Assembly (NCBI RefSeq): GCF_000512585.2
Contig: NC_089242.1
Location: 2,914,001-2,978,000 of the forward strand
DNA from: Kwoniella bestiolae CBS 10118
Taxonomy: Eukaryota > Basidiomycota > Tremellomycetes > Tremellales > Cryptococcaceae
DNA: 64,000 nucleotides
Direction of reading: 5' to 3'
Numbering within the stretch: position 1 is the stretch's first letter; each line of letters opens with the position of its first letter. Made by a program: the position numbers and the translations under genes. Under the pieces are notes generated by a model. It worked only from the letters and a program-made list of their open reading frames with translations, made no database searches and was not told the origin of the DNA. Positions 11,462-22,426 of the stretch are shown here, one piece after another.

Positions 11462-12210
11462 TCATGCATCAGGCATGGTCTGGGCTTGATCCGCCTCAGG
11501 AATGGGAGGAAGACCGGTCCATCTGTTTTTCACGAAAAGCTCGGCAGCGAAGGGAATAGTTCGGAAATCAGGGAGGTTTCCGGTTTCTACATTTGTGAGG
11601 GTGATGCGTCAATAACAGTACAGGATTGTTCAGCAGGATAGTAGGGGGAGGTCGATGATGAGGAGAGAAATCAGAGACTTACGGACTGCCATGGCATCAC
11701 CAAACGCCTTTGATTTATGGGCAAGTGCTGAACCACAAGTACCACAGAAAAGTCGGGTTACTGATCAAGGTTGTCAATTCGCTGTCCCCTTTGCCGAGAG
11801 ACAAGGTAAAGGGGTTAAAACGTACCGGTGTTTCCACTAGCTGCTTTGGAGTTGTATTCTTTGACATTTCCCGTGAGCTACAGATGTACCGAATATCAGC
11901 TTGATGAAGTCTACAGGCTGTGGACATGCTGCAGTATCGGCTCACCTCGACTTCCGAAATCTTGGGAAGGATGTTGGTAGAGTGAGCAGATCCAGAGGTC
12001 TGTTGACAATCGGTGCCTAGAAGTGCATAATAACAGAGATAAGATGAGCATTCACTCGGAAGACCGACATTCTCTTCCTGATTTCCGTTCAGAAGCAAGC
12101 TGTGCGACCATACGGAATCAGAACCTACAATGACAGGCAATCTGCTTCTCCTGAGTGGAGGCCACCTTGATTTGGACGGCTCCACAAAGACAAGATCCGG
12201 TGTGAGGCAT
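11462..12210 (-). CDS. GFA/CENP-V-fold zinc protein (glutathione-dependent formaldehyde-activating enzyme family)
   Basis: Five exons: 12210-12129, 12016-11946, 11877-11826, 11760-11683, 11586-11462; 135 residues, the normal size of the family. The two zinc sites are complete: GSCLCGAV near the start, CHCTDCQQTSGSAHS, then FCGTCGSAL. The LTGNVKEYNSKAASGNT segment matches the family core between them. Such proteins are annotated as glutathione-dependent formaldehyde-activating enzymes, but most fungal members have no tested substrate, so only the fold and metal binding are certain. Starts divergently from the kinase-like gene. A TATATATATA stretch lies about 100 bases upstream. Confidence 0.9.
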
Positions 12211-12836
12211 GTTGATAAGATTAGATTAGATTGGGTGGTGATAATGCAAGTAAATTAGTATGGAAAAGAGGACTTTATGGAAGTGGGTACTTGAGAGGTC
12301 AAGCAGTGGATATATATATACCTATCGCCTCTCGTGAGAGATTCGCCCCTTTGTCTGGTTGATGAGTCATGGGAAACCACTGGAGAAGGCATGTGAGCGG
12401 TGTTCAGGCGTCAAACGTCATAGGAGTCGAATTTCAGACACCGGGATAGATTACGTTACCGACTCAGTATAATCTGCATGATGACTCTCGGGGAGTTGCT
12501 GATAGATGCGCACGAGTATGATGGATATACATCAGTTGCATGCGTCTCAATCAACGCCCCGTCTGTTTCCACGCATACTAGTTGTCGGAATTTGAGGGCT
12601 TTGGGGTATGAGACTTGTTTCATGACTGACTGGCAATGTGATCTGACACGTGATGTCGTCGATAACCTTAAAAAAAATCTGGAATACGGTACGTTGTGTG
12701 CGTTGGACATGTGAGAGCGAATCGTTTCTTCCTACCTCTGTCCCTTAGCAGTGTTTCCATTTTCGAAAGACTTGTAATCTCCAGTATACTCCCAACCAAG
12801 GCTATAGACGCACAGCTAAGTCACACTGCCTAAACG
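12211..12836. other. Divergent promoter region, GFA-family gene / kinase-like gene
   Basis: Apart from the TATA-like run, both strands are open around 12456-12714 (84 and 78 codons). The products resemble nothing I know and overlap each other in antisense, so no gene is called. Confidence 0.45.
12311..12320 (-). promoter_or_regulatory. Possible TATA element of the GFA-family gene
   Basis: A run of five TA steps about 100 bases upstream of the ATG at 12210. Being palindromic, it could serve either direction; the plus-strand gene starts 520 bases away, so the minus-strand gene is likelier. Confidence 0.4.
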
Positions 12837-13783
12837 ATGCCCACCAGACCACCACCTGAATGGCTCCCTTCCATCACCCAAGTCGAATTCATAATTGACG
12901 AGGAGGCTTTCATCCAAATCGCAAATCACTGCTTCGATTTCGAAGGTACCTACCTCCTTCGCCATCCTGCTCCGGTCGGTCCCCCAATCGCCGCCAGGAT
13001 CAAAGTGGGAAAAGCCATTGGGATCGGCTCACTATGGGACGTCTATCAGGCCAAGATATATCTTACCTCTTCTAAGAACCCCCAAGCCGACTGCTTCGAT
13101 GTGATAGTCAAATATACCTCTTGCATGGATTTTGACGGTGATCGTTACTTTAGCGATGACGCTTCCAATGTAATGGATCGAAAGTCGGCTCTCAAGGCTG
13201 TGAAGAACGATCATGAGTTCTATACAATGCATCTGTCAGACTTGCAGGGGACAGTCATACCGGTGCATTACGGGACGTTTATAGAACCTCAGTTACAAGT
13301 GTGCTGTATGATCTTGGAGGATGTAGGAACACCTATCGGTAAGACAACGTCCTTAGGATTTATCGATGACCAAGACAAGTAAGTTTCGATGTATAGTACA
13401 GTATTCTTCCAGCTGAGCAGCACCAACTGCACTCGTGCTGATTTGAAGGCAGACAAACGATCTTGGATATCTATCGGATCTTCCATTCAAGGAATATCTT
13501 ACGAAATGGCATAGACCGCTGGTATGTTTATCAAGGAGAAGACGGAGCCATACGAATCATAGATTTCCATCAATCTATGAAGGAAGATAAGCCTGGAGTT
13601 TGGTTGGAGTGGGAAGAACGGAATGTGAGGATAGACTGTCGGCTTGCCAAATTGTGGGTAAACCATCGTGTTCTTCATCGTTGCTCAGGGCTGATAATTG
13701 CGCAGTATCACTTTTGCAAGATTCAAGAAAGAACTGCAAGAACGACAACATCAATCGAGACCTGTTCCGGCTCCGAACATTGA
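12837..13783 (+). CDS. Degenerate protein-kinase-like protein
   Basis: Exons 12837-13378, 13453-13657, 13706-13783; 274 residues. A kinase-like fold is suggested by IGIGSLWDVYQAKI (glycine-rich loop position), the FDVIVKY strand with a possible VAIK-type lysine, and MILEDVGTPIG (hinge-like, frequent in fungal kinase-like proteins). FHSRNILRNG then resembles the catalytic loop, and IRIIDFHQS the DFG position. The catalytic Asp of HxD is absent (FHSRN) and DFG reads DFH, so activity is doubtful. The acceptor at 13452 was chosen because it restores the frame of the catalytic-loop segment. The last exon is uncertain: the alternative frame ends in a basic KRRRRS tail. Confidence 0.6.
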
Positions 13784-14155
13784 GGCTGAGATACCCCGCA
13801 AAAGGCGAAGAAGAAGTACCGCAAACTACGGCAAGGATAAAAGTTGAAATCAGGGAGCTCAGCATAATTTTGGCAGCACTGTAGGGTAGTTTAGTATACT
13901 ACCGTGCTGTACGGAACCGCTAGAGCATCGAAAACTTGGGTTTCCTTCTTGATATTGGCCGTGTTACCGAGCACAGCGAAGCCTAATACGCCATCAATTC
14001 CATCCATAATGCGAGTGACGACTCAGTTACAAGGGAGGTATGGTGCTTGTATATCATGGTTGTATAACATGCATGCCTCTAGATCGTACTGTATCTTACA
14101 ACGCAATTTCTTTTTCTCATGCCATTACCCGAATACTCGGGCTTGTAAGCATCGT
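13784..14155. other. Convergent 3' region, kinase-like gene / ARF-GEF
   Basis: Both neighbours end here. No further gene seen. Confidence 0.55.
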
Positions 14156-17100
14156 CTAAGCGGTCTCTACTTGTGGTTCAGCCGATGGTCGTTGAGGAGC
14201 AGGAGCAGTGACAGGAGCAGGCGGAGGTGCTGGGATAGCTTCACTAAGGAAACCAGGTAGTATCCTTTCTATCCTTTCTACGCTCTTATTCCATAGTTCC
14301 TTCTGTTCAGGGGAACGTGTATCGGTTGTACCTTGTGCGGGGCGAGGTACAAGCAAGTTGGAGGAATGCATGACTAGAACGACGTTCTTGAGTGATTCGG
14401 ATGCTTCGTTCTGTGTGATACGAAATGATATTGTAAGCGTTTTGTTCGATCCTGACATTGGGTAATGTGCTTTGGATCTCCCCTATCTCGCCCGAGTACC
14501 TTGCTCCCGTTCTGTCTCGACTTCATCCTCCTACTTGCTTCTCGTCTCTCTCACACCCATCCTTCTCTCCACCATTCTGTCCAGTTTGGCTCTCCACACC
14601 CCTCCCCCCTCTTCCGCCCCTTCCTTCCCCCTCCCTCCTTTCAAGCACATCCTTACCGATCCACACCATTCTCCTCTACCTCTACCCCTCCTCTCATAAG
14701 AGAGAAAAACCCGAACCGAAGATGGAACATATACTCACCATCAAATCCCTCTCGCCCCTCATGAACCTCTCCAACCTCTCCAGCACCCCCTCCCAAAGCC
14801 CCTCAACAATCTTCGTATTCCCATATTCCACCAACTTGATCACATACTGCAAGAATATCTTACAAAGCAAGGTACAAGCTTTCAACCTCGTTTCAGCCAT
14901 CTCCCTATGAGATTGCGAGTGCGATTGGGTCGTTTTGAGCAATTCGTCCAGGACGGGGAAGAGGATCTTGTCGAATATGATTAAGAGTATCTCAGGGGAG
15001 ATGGAGGAAGAGAGGAGTTGACTTGATAAGAGGAGGCGTTGGAGGTATGCGATTGCACGTTGACGGATTGAGGGACAGTTGTTAATGCATTGTTTGCCTA
15101 TTACCAATAAAGGTGGGAGCCAGAATGCGTTGAATGCTGAAAATGGCAATGAAGCATCAGGATCGGCTCGGTATGACATATTGGACAAAGTCTAAAAGAG
15201 TCAAAGGAAAATAATAGAATAAGAAACTCACCATCATGTTCACCCAGTCCACTCTTAGCTATCAACCCAGGAATCACATTCCTCAATTCGTATAGCGAAT
15301 CCAAAGCTGTCAGACCTCTTTCGACCGTTGGGCCTCTGCACAAACCGTCCATTACATCAGCCAAACAAATCAGCTATCGCAACAATGAAACTCAACTCAC
15401 AAACTAGCATTCTGATTCTGATGAGAAGCGCTCCTTCTATTCTGCTGGGACCTATTTGCAGCAGCAGCTCCAGCGGCAGTAGCAAATTCATCCAACAGAG
15501 CTACCGTTCCAGAATAGTTATCGTTCGTTAATCCCGGTCCTGACTCCACTCCGGAAGAGGGGTCATCAGAGGAAGAAGAGGAAGAAGCCATCTTCTGCAC
15601 AATTTGTAAAGTCACTTTACTAGCTTCGGGGTGAGCTACAGTTGCTCTGAACAGCGCAATAACCAGATTCCATTCTGTCTGGGATGATACGACGCTCTTG
15701 TCCTTCTCCAGTATTCTCGCTACACCCGCCATGAGTTGTTCAGATACTGAATTGAGTACGGTCGAAGGCAGTGAGCGAAGTACGTCAAGTGCGATGTAAA
15801 GCTGATCTCGGAGTTCAGGCTTCGCATATGATATCCATCAGCTTATTACCTTTCCAACGGTATAGGGCAAAGATCAAGCTTACAGTCTCAGAGACAATCA
15901 GGCACAGCCTCAACAATCCCACTACAGCTCGCTCGATGAGCAGGACACTGTATGACTGAGCAGAGGAAAGCAACGCTGATATATATTCGAATATGATTGG
16001 CCTAGATCACATCTAAGTCAATACCTTGCTCAACATTGATGAACGCACGATGAGAAGGGACTTACCAAGTCTCCGCGATATTCTCTTTACTCCTACTTGC
16101 AAGACTGACCATCATCTCCAAATGGAACACACAAGCTGGATCATAAGGTAGTTGACCATCGAACCTCACTAAGACAGGAGAACCAGTCTCGCCCCGCACT
16201 TCAGATCTAGCTTGGAGTTTGGCGGTAGTTCGCGATTCAGCCAAGAATCGGATGGCTCGTAAGGCAGGCAACAGCGCTTCGACATTCAAGGACCTATGAT
16301 AGCAATCGATATCGATGTAAGCAGCCACCCATTCACCAATTCGTGACTGGATCATATGAACGAATACCGTCGAGGAAGACCAAACTTACAATATCTCAGC
16401 ATACAATTCCTCCAATTTACAGCTCGACAGACAATCCACCGCCACGAGCGTATTCTCCACATCCTCATCAGAAGTCTCCATAACCAGCACCTCATTACTC
16501 TGACCATACGGGCTCAGCAAGTAGCTCGAGAGGGTCGACAAGAGTCCTCCTTCAGGTCTTCGTTCCGGTTGAGGAGCAGGAGCAGACGCTTTCATCGGTA
16601 TGGTCGTGGTACCGGCTAGGAAATCTTCCATCTGTAACATCGGGGTGGGTAATAATTGATGCAAGAAGAGGGTCTGGAACATTTCGAAGATCGATAACCA
16701 TCCTTCCCTTATTGCCGATCCATTTCCGTTGGCTATGGTGAATAATACTACGGCGGCTAGCTGAGATCTGTATGATTGGCCGAATCGAATCGATAATGGA
16801 GATACAGTCAGGGTTTGTCCTTCTTTTTCTACTGAGGGATAGTTGGACATCTGATAGCCATCTTCGGTCTCATCTAGTAATCCTGTTGCACTGGATAAGG
16901 ATTGAACGATGGTATCGAACACTTCGAGGAGTTTGAAGTGACCAGCTAACGAGGCACATTGTCGGAATCCCGTTATGGCCTTTTGGATGACATGTTCATC
17001 TTGAGCTGATGTGGTAAATGCATAGGCAAAGGAGGAGATGAGCGGTTGCCACGAGAGCTTGAACATCGCTTCGTCAAAGACTGCAGTGTCGCAGATTATC

Positions 17101-20100
17101 ATGGGACCTAGCAAAAACCGTCAACACAGATATCAGCAGTTGGGTGGAAACATGGCTCACCAGCCGTCCTGGATCTTTGCATCAGACTTTTCCAAGCATA
17201 CTCGAATCCATGTTGTCCAGCGTGTTCTTCTGGCAAGATGATCTCTCGCTTCTTGATCGATTCATGAATAGAAGCGAGATATTCAGGATCAAAATCTTTT
17301 CCTCCGTTGACACCTCGCAGATTCTTCTTATAATCCTCGATCGTCATTCGTTTCTATTGCAGCGATGGTCAGCTCATGTTTACTGGCGAAAGAAACACCC
17401 CGTGCGGCTCACCCTATTCTGAGGATTATGCAAATCCGTATTGAGCATGATGACAGAGTAAGCCAACACATAAACTGCATCTTGATCGACAATTTCGGCT
17501 GTGATTGCAGGTAAGTTGTCAGTTCAGTTTGACTTCGTGGATGAAGGAGAGCCGGCTTACCAGGTTTGAAGGAGAAGAAGTGTTCCGCGAAAGTCTCCGT
17601 TATTCTAGCTATCGGTTGAGCTTCACCTGGCAATCTGAACGTTTCCAGCAGTTCTCGCATAGCGTCTGCTATGGATTTCTGCGAGCGCCGAAGAGCGATG
17701 TCAGCTCAGATTCCACTATGTCTTAAGGAGATGATCAAATCAAAGGCCAAGCGGAGATAGACCTACCCCTTTGAAATCAAATAATCCAATAAAGGCCTTC
17801 AAAAGCCCCAACTGATCCGGTCTACTTATATATTCCCCAACCAGCTTCTTATCAAGCCTACTAGAACTTCTCAAGAATTTCGCGATCGCAAGATTCTTCT
17901 TGTCCTCTTCTGTCCCCTGGCTATTAGCTTCAGGAAGAATCATGCCCTCTTTCTCCAAAAACGCCAATCCATTTTTGGGTTTCTGGTTGAACAGGGACGC
18001 TCCAGTCAACAAAACTCCCTTTCTCGATTTCTGATCCGTGAGAACTTCATACCCCGTATAAGAGGGTGACCAAGGTTCTTCTGAACCTTCTAACCTCTCT
18101 GCCATGGAGCTTACGAACGATAAGAGTATTTCCAAAGATAGGAGCTGGGTGTTATCCAATCCATCGAAAAGGTTTGATGACCCGTCTGCCTTGGGTGGTC
18201 CAGAGGGATAAACACCGCGGGTTAAGAATGTGATCAACCTCTCGAAGAGATCTTCAGATTCGGTGGAACAGTCGAAATTGACCCAACAATCCACCATGAA
18301 GCTTGGTCGAAGGGCAATCTGAGTGAGGGTATCCAGCATAAGCTCTTTGGTTTCGTTGGGTACCGGCGGGAGTAGGCTCAATGGTCGAGGTGTGTTGGAA
18401 GGTGCTGGTGGGTCTGCTGGAGGTCTCTCTCCATTGACAGGAGTTGCACGACCATCAGTAGGACCACCAGAAATACTTGGTGTACCGGGTCTGGAGGGGG
18501 GATCTGATCGACCCAGGAGGTGAGGAGGTATTGGTGATGGGTTGGGAGGGGTAAGTCGATCTATGAGGTACGAGAGGAATAGCTCGAGTTGGAGTTTGAG
18601 CTGAGGTAAGAGAGTTGAGAAGAGGGTGGAGGTGGTTCGAAGGGATTGAGCGAGGAGTGATGGCGAGTCTGAGCGGGTCAGCTGCACATTGTACAAATCA
18701 TATCAGCTAGTTATTCCGCACAGTCGCTTTTTGCAATATCTCAGCTCACCTGGAAAAGATATCTACATCCCTCGTCCCTTACACCCTCCCTCAATTCAGG
18801 CCAATTACCCAAACTTGATCCTCCAACTTCCAAAGCTGTGTTCAGAATAGCTAAAGCGGATAGTCTCATCGAGTCGGTATGAGCTTGGTCGTTGGGGTTG
18901 AGCAAGGCAATAAGCACTCGCAGAAGCTCAAGAAGTGTTGGCAGACCATAGGGTGTGAACAACGTAGGTGCGGGCTCAACTGTGGTCCTATCAGCTAGTG
19001 CATCATGACTTCAGATAATCCTCAACTGACCTGGTTCTTTCCTCTGTTCAATGATCTTATTCTCCTCTTCCTTGGACTTCTCCTCCACCTCCTTATTCGA
19101 AGTTTCATCCCCCTTTTCCAATTCTTTTGTAGACTCTCCATCTATCTGGGCCTTATCAACCTGTTCTTTCTCTTCATTCACCTGTTCCTGGTTTTCCTCC
19201 TTGATCACCTTTTTAGGCTGTAAACCCTCATTCGCCCCCAAAAGCCTCTCCACATCCTCTGGTCTAAGCACTTTCAGCCTGATAAAGCACACTCTCGTTA
19301 TACCTTGTACGGAAGCCTGAGCTGAATTCCTGACGCCTTCACCCAACCTAGACCTTGCTAACATCCCTAAGCCAACTTCCAGCAATTCACAGACGCTCTC
19401 ATCTCCCATATGATCCAGCATATTTCCTATACCCTTTATACTCTCTGTATGGGTCGGTACGGGGATGGGAGATATCAGAGAATCGATGACCTTGAGTAAT
19501 TTGATTAAGACCAGCTCGTCCTGCTGGGGCGAAGATGAGGGAAATCGACATTGTGATAAGGCCGAGGTGATGTGCGTGAGGGATAGTTGGAGGGGTGTAA
19601 GGGGTGTGATCTCCAGGGAAGGAGCTGTGAGGTATAGAGGAAGGATTGATAGTATTATTGAGTTGAGGGAAGACAACGATAAAGATGTGATGGGTCCGGA
19701 TGTTAGAGGGGATCGTATTAATGCTAAGAAGGGTGCGCAGATGTCGAGAGGTGAGAGGGCGGTAATGTCTATTGAAAGATATAAATCAGCTTGGGACAAT
19801 TTGCCCGATTAACTGATCTATCGCTCACCCTTGACACCGCTCAACGTCCTTCTGAGCTCGACGAACCCATCCATCAGATCACCTTCATCCACCCCTCCCT
19901 CACTACCCCTCGCACCTCTTCTATTCCCACTTCTAAGTGAACCTTGTCTACCTAGTCTATGTGAACGGAGAGAAGGCGAGGAGGAGGACGCATAAGATGA
20001 AGAAGATGTCGAAGCCCATCGTTGATTCCTCCTCATCGCTGAAGTCACGGTCTGGACCTCTTGCAAGAGGAGGGTAACGGGTGGTAAGTCGGTAGAGAAT

Positions 20101-20105
20101 GACAT
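14156..20105 (-). CDS. GEA2: ARF guanine-nucleotide exchange factor, GEA/GBF1 type (Sec7 domain)
   Basis: Activates Arf at the early Golgi for COPI coat assembly. Fourteen exons (5' to 3': 20105-19829, 19768-19031, 18979-18750, 18681-17767, 17678-17561, 17498-17413, 17353-17161, 17107-16390, 16293-16066, 16001-15884, 15819-15401, 15335-15232, 15136-14739, 14410-14156) give 1598 residues. The N-terminus (MSFSTDLPPVTLLLQEVQ) and the following helical DCB/HUS region fit the GEA/GBF1 subfamily. The Sec7 domain lies about residues 650-850, with the catalytic glutamate loop FRLPGEAQ and AYSVIMLNTDLHN. Tyr-Ser plus Met and Asp in that last motif are the residues linked to brefeldin sensitivity in the family. 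The C-terminal ESLKNVVLVM block matches GBF1. An acidic Lys/Glu insertion of about 60 residues ends exon 2. The symbol is by subfamily; GEA1 would fit equally. Confidence 0.93.
14477..14700. repeat. Polypyrimidine/polypurine tract in the last ARF-GEF intron
   Basis: About 220 bases in which the plus strand is overwhelmingly C and T, with several runs of six or more C, so the transcript is purine-rich. It fills most of the 328-base last intron of the ARF-GEF gene, which is far longer than its other introns. Confidence 0.75.
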
Positions 20106-20289
20106 GGTGTCGAGTTCTGGTCGTGCTCGTTCGGTTGACCACTAGATGAGGGAGAGAGAAAGAGAGGAATGTTACTGTGCCAGTGAAGCTGAGCCTGTCT
20201 CTAAGTATAGGCTTGCTTTTGACACGTCGACAAGAGGTAGTGAAGTAGTTTGAGGATGGGATACCAAGTAGGTCAATAGAAAACACGAA

Positions 20290-20331
20290 ATGAGCATGAG
20301 CATGATGAGCATGATGAGCATGATGAGCATG
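20290..20331. repeat. ATGAGC/ATG tandem repeat
   Basis: About 42 bases made of repeated ATGAGC and ATGATGAGC units, between two divergent genes. Confidence 0.85.
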
Positions 20332-20457
20332 GGTTGAAGACGTGTAGCCGGTTAAGTGTTACCAAATAATTTAATCAGGTGGCCCATTTAAGATACTGTT
20401 ACTAGCTTGCGCGTCTGAATGATGCTCGTCAGCGTCAGCGTTGAACATGATGAAGAT

Positions 20458-20491
20458 GAATGATGAATGAATGATGAATGAATGAATGATG
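20458..20491. repeat. GAATGAT-type tandem repeat
   Basis: About 34 bases of repeated GAATGAT/GAAT units, about 190 bases upstream of the PRE1 start codon. Confidence 0.8.
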
Positions 20492-20675
20492 ACCTCGTCT
20501 AGATACATTACACCATACTAATTCACATTCATCTAGATATCAAGAGGCTACAACAACGATCAAGCTTTCCCTCTGCCCATCACAGATAAACCCATTTTCA
20601 TCGATCAGCTACATCACCTCAAACGCTCTTCCTCTGATCTCGCTCATTTCCTCAAAGACATAGACATCGTTCATC

Positions 20676-21891
20676 ATGGAGTGTGCATTCGGTATCACAG
20701 GTGGGTAATCCTCGTCTTACTACCTACATGAAACATACGAGACTCATTGCTGTGCATGCGCTGCTCTTCCTCTCCACATATCTCGACGACCCATTGTCTT
20801 TGCTCGATGACCTACAATCCCTCTTCCTTCCCCTCCCATCACTGATCTCTCCCTGTCTTCGTTAACCAGGCAAAGACTACGTCCTCCTCTGCTCCGACAT
20901 GGCCGCCGGACGATCCATCATCCGAATGAAATCCGATGAGAACAAGATCAAAGCTCTGGGTCCTCACTTGGCTATGGCTTACGGCGGTGAACCGGGAGAT
21001 ACCAACAACTTCGCAGAGTATGTGGAGAGGAATATGAGGTTGTATCATATCCGGTGGGTTGTGTTTTCTCTCTCCCTTGTATCAGCTATATGCAACGATC
21101 TTAACAACATACGACACCAATACTTCTTTCTCTTTCCCCCCATGCACTGATTGTTCCTCTCTTTCGTAATCGAATATATCATATATAATGAACCATGTAG
21201 CATATCGCTTGAATCGAGTCAGTCAAGCTAACATCACTCATGAACTCGATATAGAAACCACTACCCCCTTCTCCCAGCCTCAGCGTCCGCATGGATCCGT
21301 CGAACTCTCGCCGAGTCCATCCGATCTCGTAACCCCTATGCCGTCAACCTGTTGCTCGCAGGATACGACACGACCACCTCGAAACCCCACTTGTACTGGA
21401 TAGATTACCTGGGCACCAAAGCTGTGGTTCCCTACGCTGCTCATGGGATGGGAGTGTACGTCAGTCTGAGTACGATGGATAAGTGGTGGTTCAATGATAT
21501 GAACAAGAGGGAGGGGGTCGAGGTGTTGAAGAAATGTATTGATGAGGTTCAGAAGCGTGAGTGGTCTCTTTCTCCGAACAGCAAAAAACAAACCGACCTA
21601 TACCTCTACCTCTACCTCTAGTGAGAGACGTGGTACTGTATTTCTGAGGTGTATAACACATCTCACCCTTCCTTGTCTGCCACATAACTCATGCTAATAC
21701 CCTGACACCACACAGGTATCACCGTCCACTTCAACTTCAACTGCATCCTAATTGACAAAGACGGTATCCACAATATCAACATCGACTCTCAAGATCCACT
21801 CGCAGAGTTAGAATCAGAATCCAAGGCGGCCTCGGGTGATATCGTCGTGGACGCTCCCAATTCACCTTTGGACGTGGGTGTGACTGCGTAG
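20676..21891 (+). CDS. PRE1: 20S proteasome subunit beta type-4 (PSMB2 family)
   Basis: Non-catalytic beta4 subunit of the 20S core. Exons 20676-20700, 20870-21053, 21255-21556, 21716-21891; 228 residues. The protein starts directly with the fold (MECAFGITGKDYVLLCSDM), without a Thr-releasing propeptide, as beta4 should. Further matches: GEPGDTNNFAEYVERNM, LAESIRSRNPYAVNLL, GYD, YLGTKAVVPYAAHG, and the C-terminal LIDKDGIHNI. A Ser/Ala-rich tail of about 25 residues extends beyond the usual end near 200 residues. Exon 1 encodes only eight codons plus one base; the start was chosen because it is the only ATG giving the conserved beta-subunit N-terminus. Confidence 0.95.
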
Positions 21892-22426
21892 ATTAGGTAG
21901 ATATACACGAGAATGTATGACGAGTCAGCGGTGTGAAACACATGCCATATGATGAAGTAGAAATGAAATGAGAAGTCATGTATACATTATCGACGATTGC
22001 CATTTACGCTTCACACGTTTGAGGCCTTGTACAATAATATAATCCCATGGTTCAGCTAACACGCTTTCACCATTGACTTTGTCCTCGTTGGGATCAAGGT
22101 AAGAAGATGAACAGCCTCGCAATCTATTTTTAATGCATTCATACCCATACTATCCCTAGTGATCAATCAAGAAAATATAAAAAACCCAAATGATCAAATC
22201 TAATCTAATCTCATACCATCCTCTAACTCCTATATATCCTCATTCAAAATCGTCTGAAGATCTCTGCTCACTTTTGGTGGATTGTATGGTATATATGTAT
22301 ATTTATCACGAGAGGTATTTTTGGATGGAGGGAGATGAGGTGGAGGAAGGTATATGAGCAAAGGTGTAAGAGAATCAACGAGAACAGGAGGTGGTGTAAG
22401 TGATAGATGGATTTCTCTTCTCTGAC
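21892..22426. other. Convergent 3' region, PRE1 / SGNH-like gene
   Basis: A/T-rich, with no ORF worth calling; expected 3' UTRs of both neighbours. Confidence 0.6.

Larger units (their letters stand above)
20106..20675. other. Divergent promoter region, ARF-GEF / proteasome subunit PRE1
   Basis: Contains two short tandem repeat arrays (20290-20331 and 20458-20491). No additional gene. Confidence 0.6.

Noticed and set aside
12456..12714. Overlapping 84- and 78-codon ORFs on both strands
   Set aside because: Mutually antisense, no homology I can see, and no splice context; likely chance.
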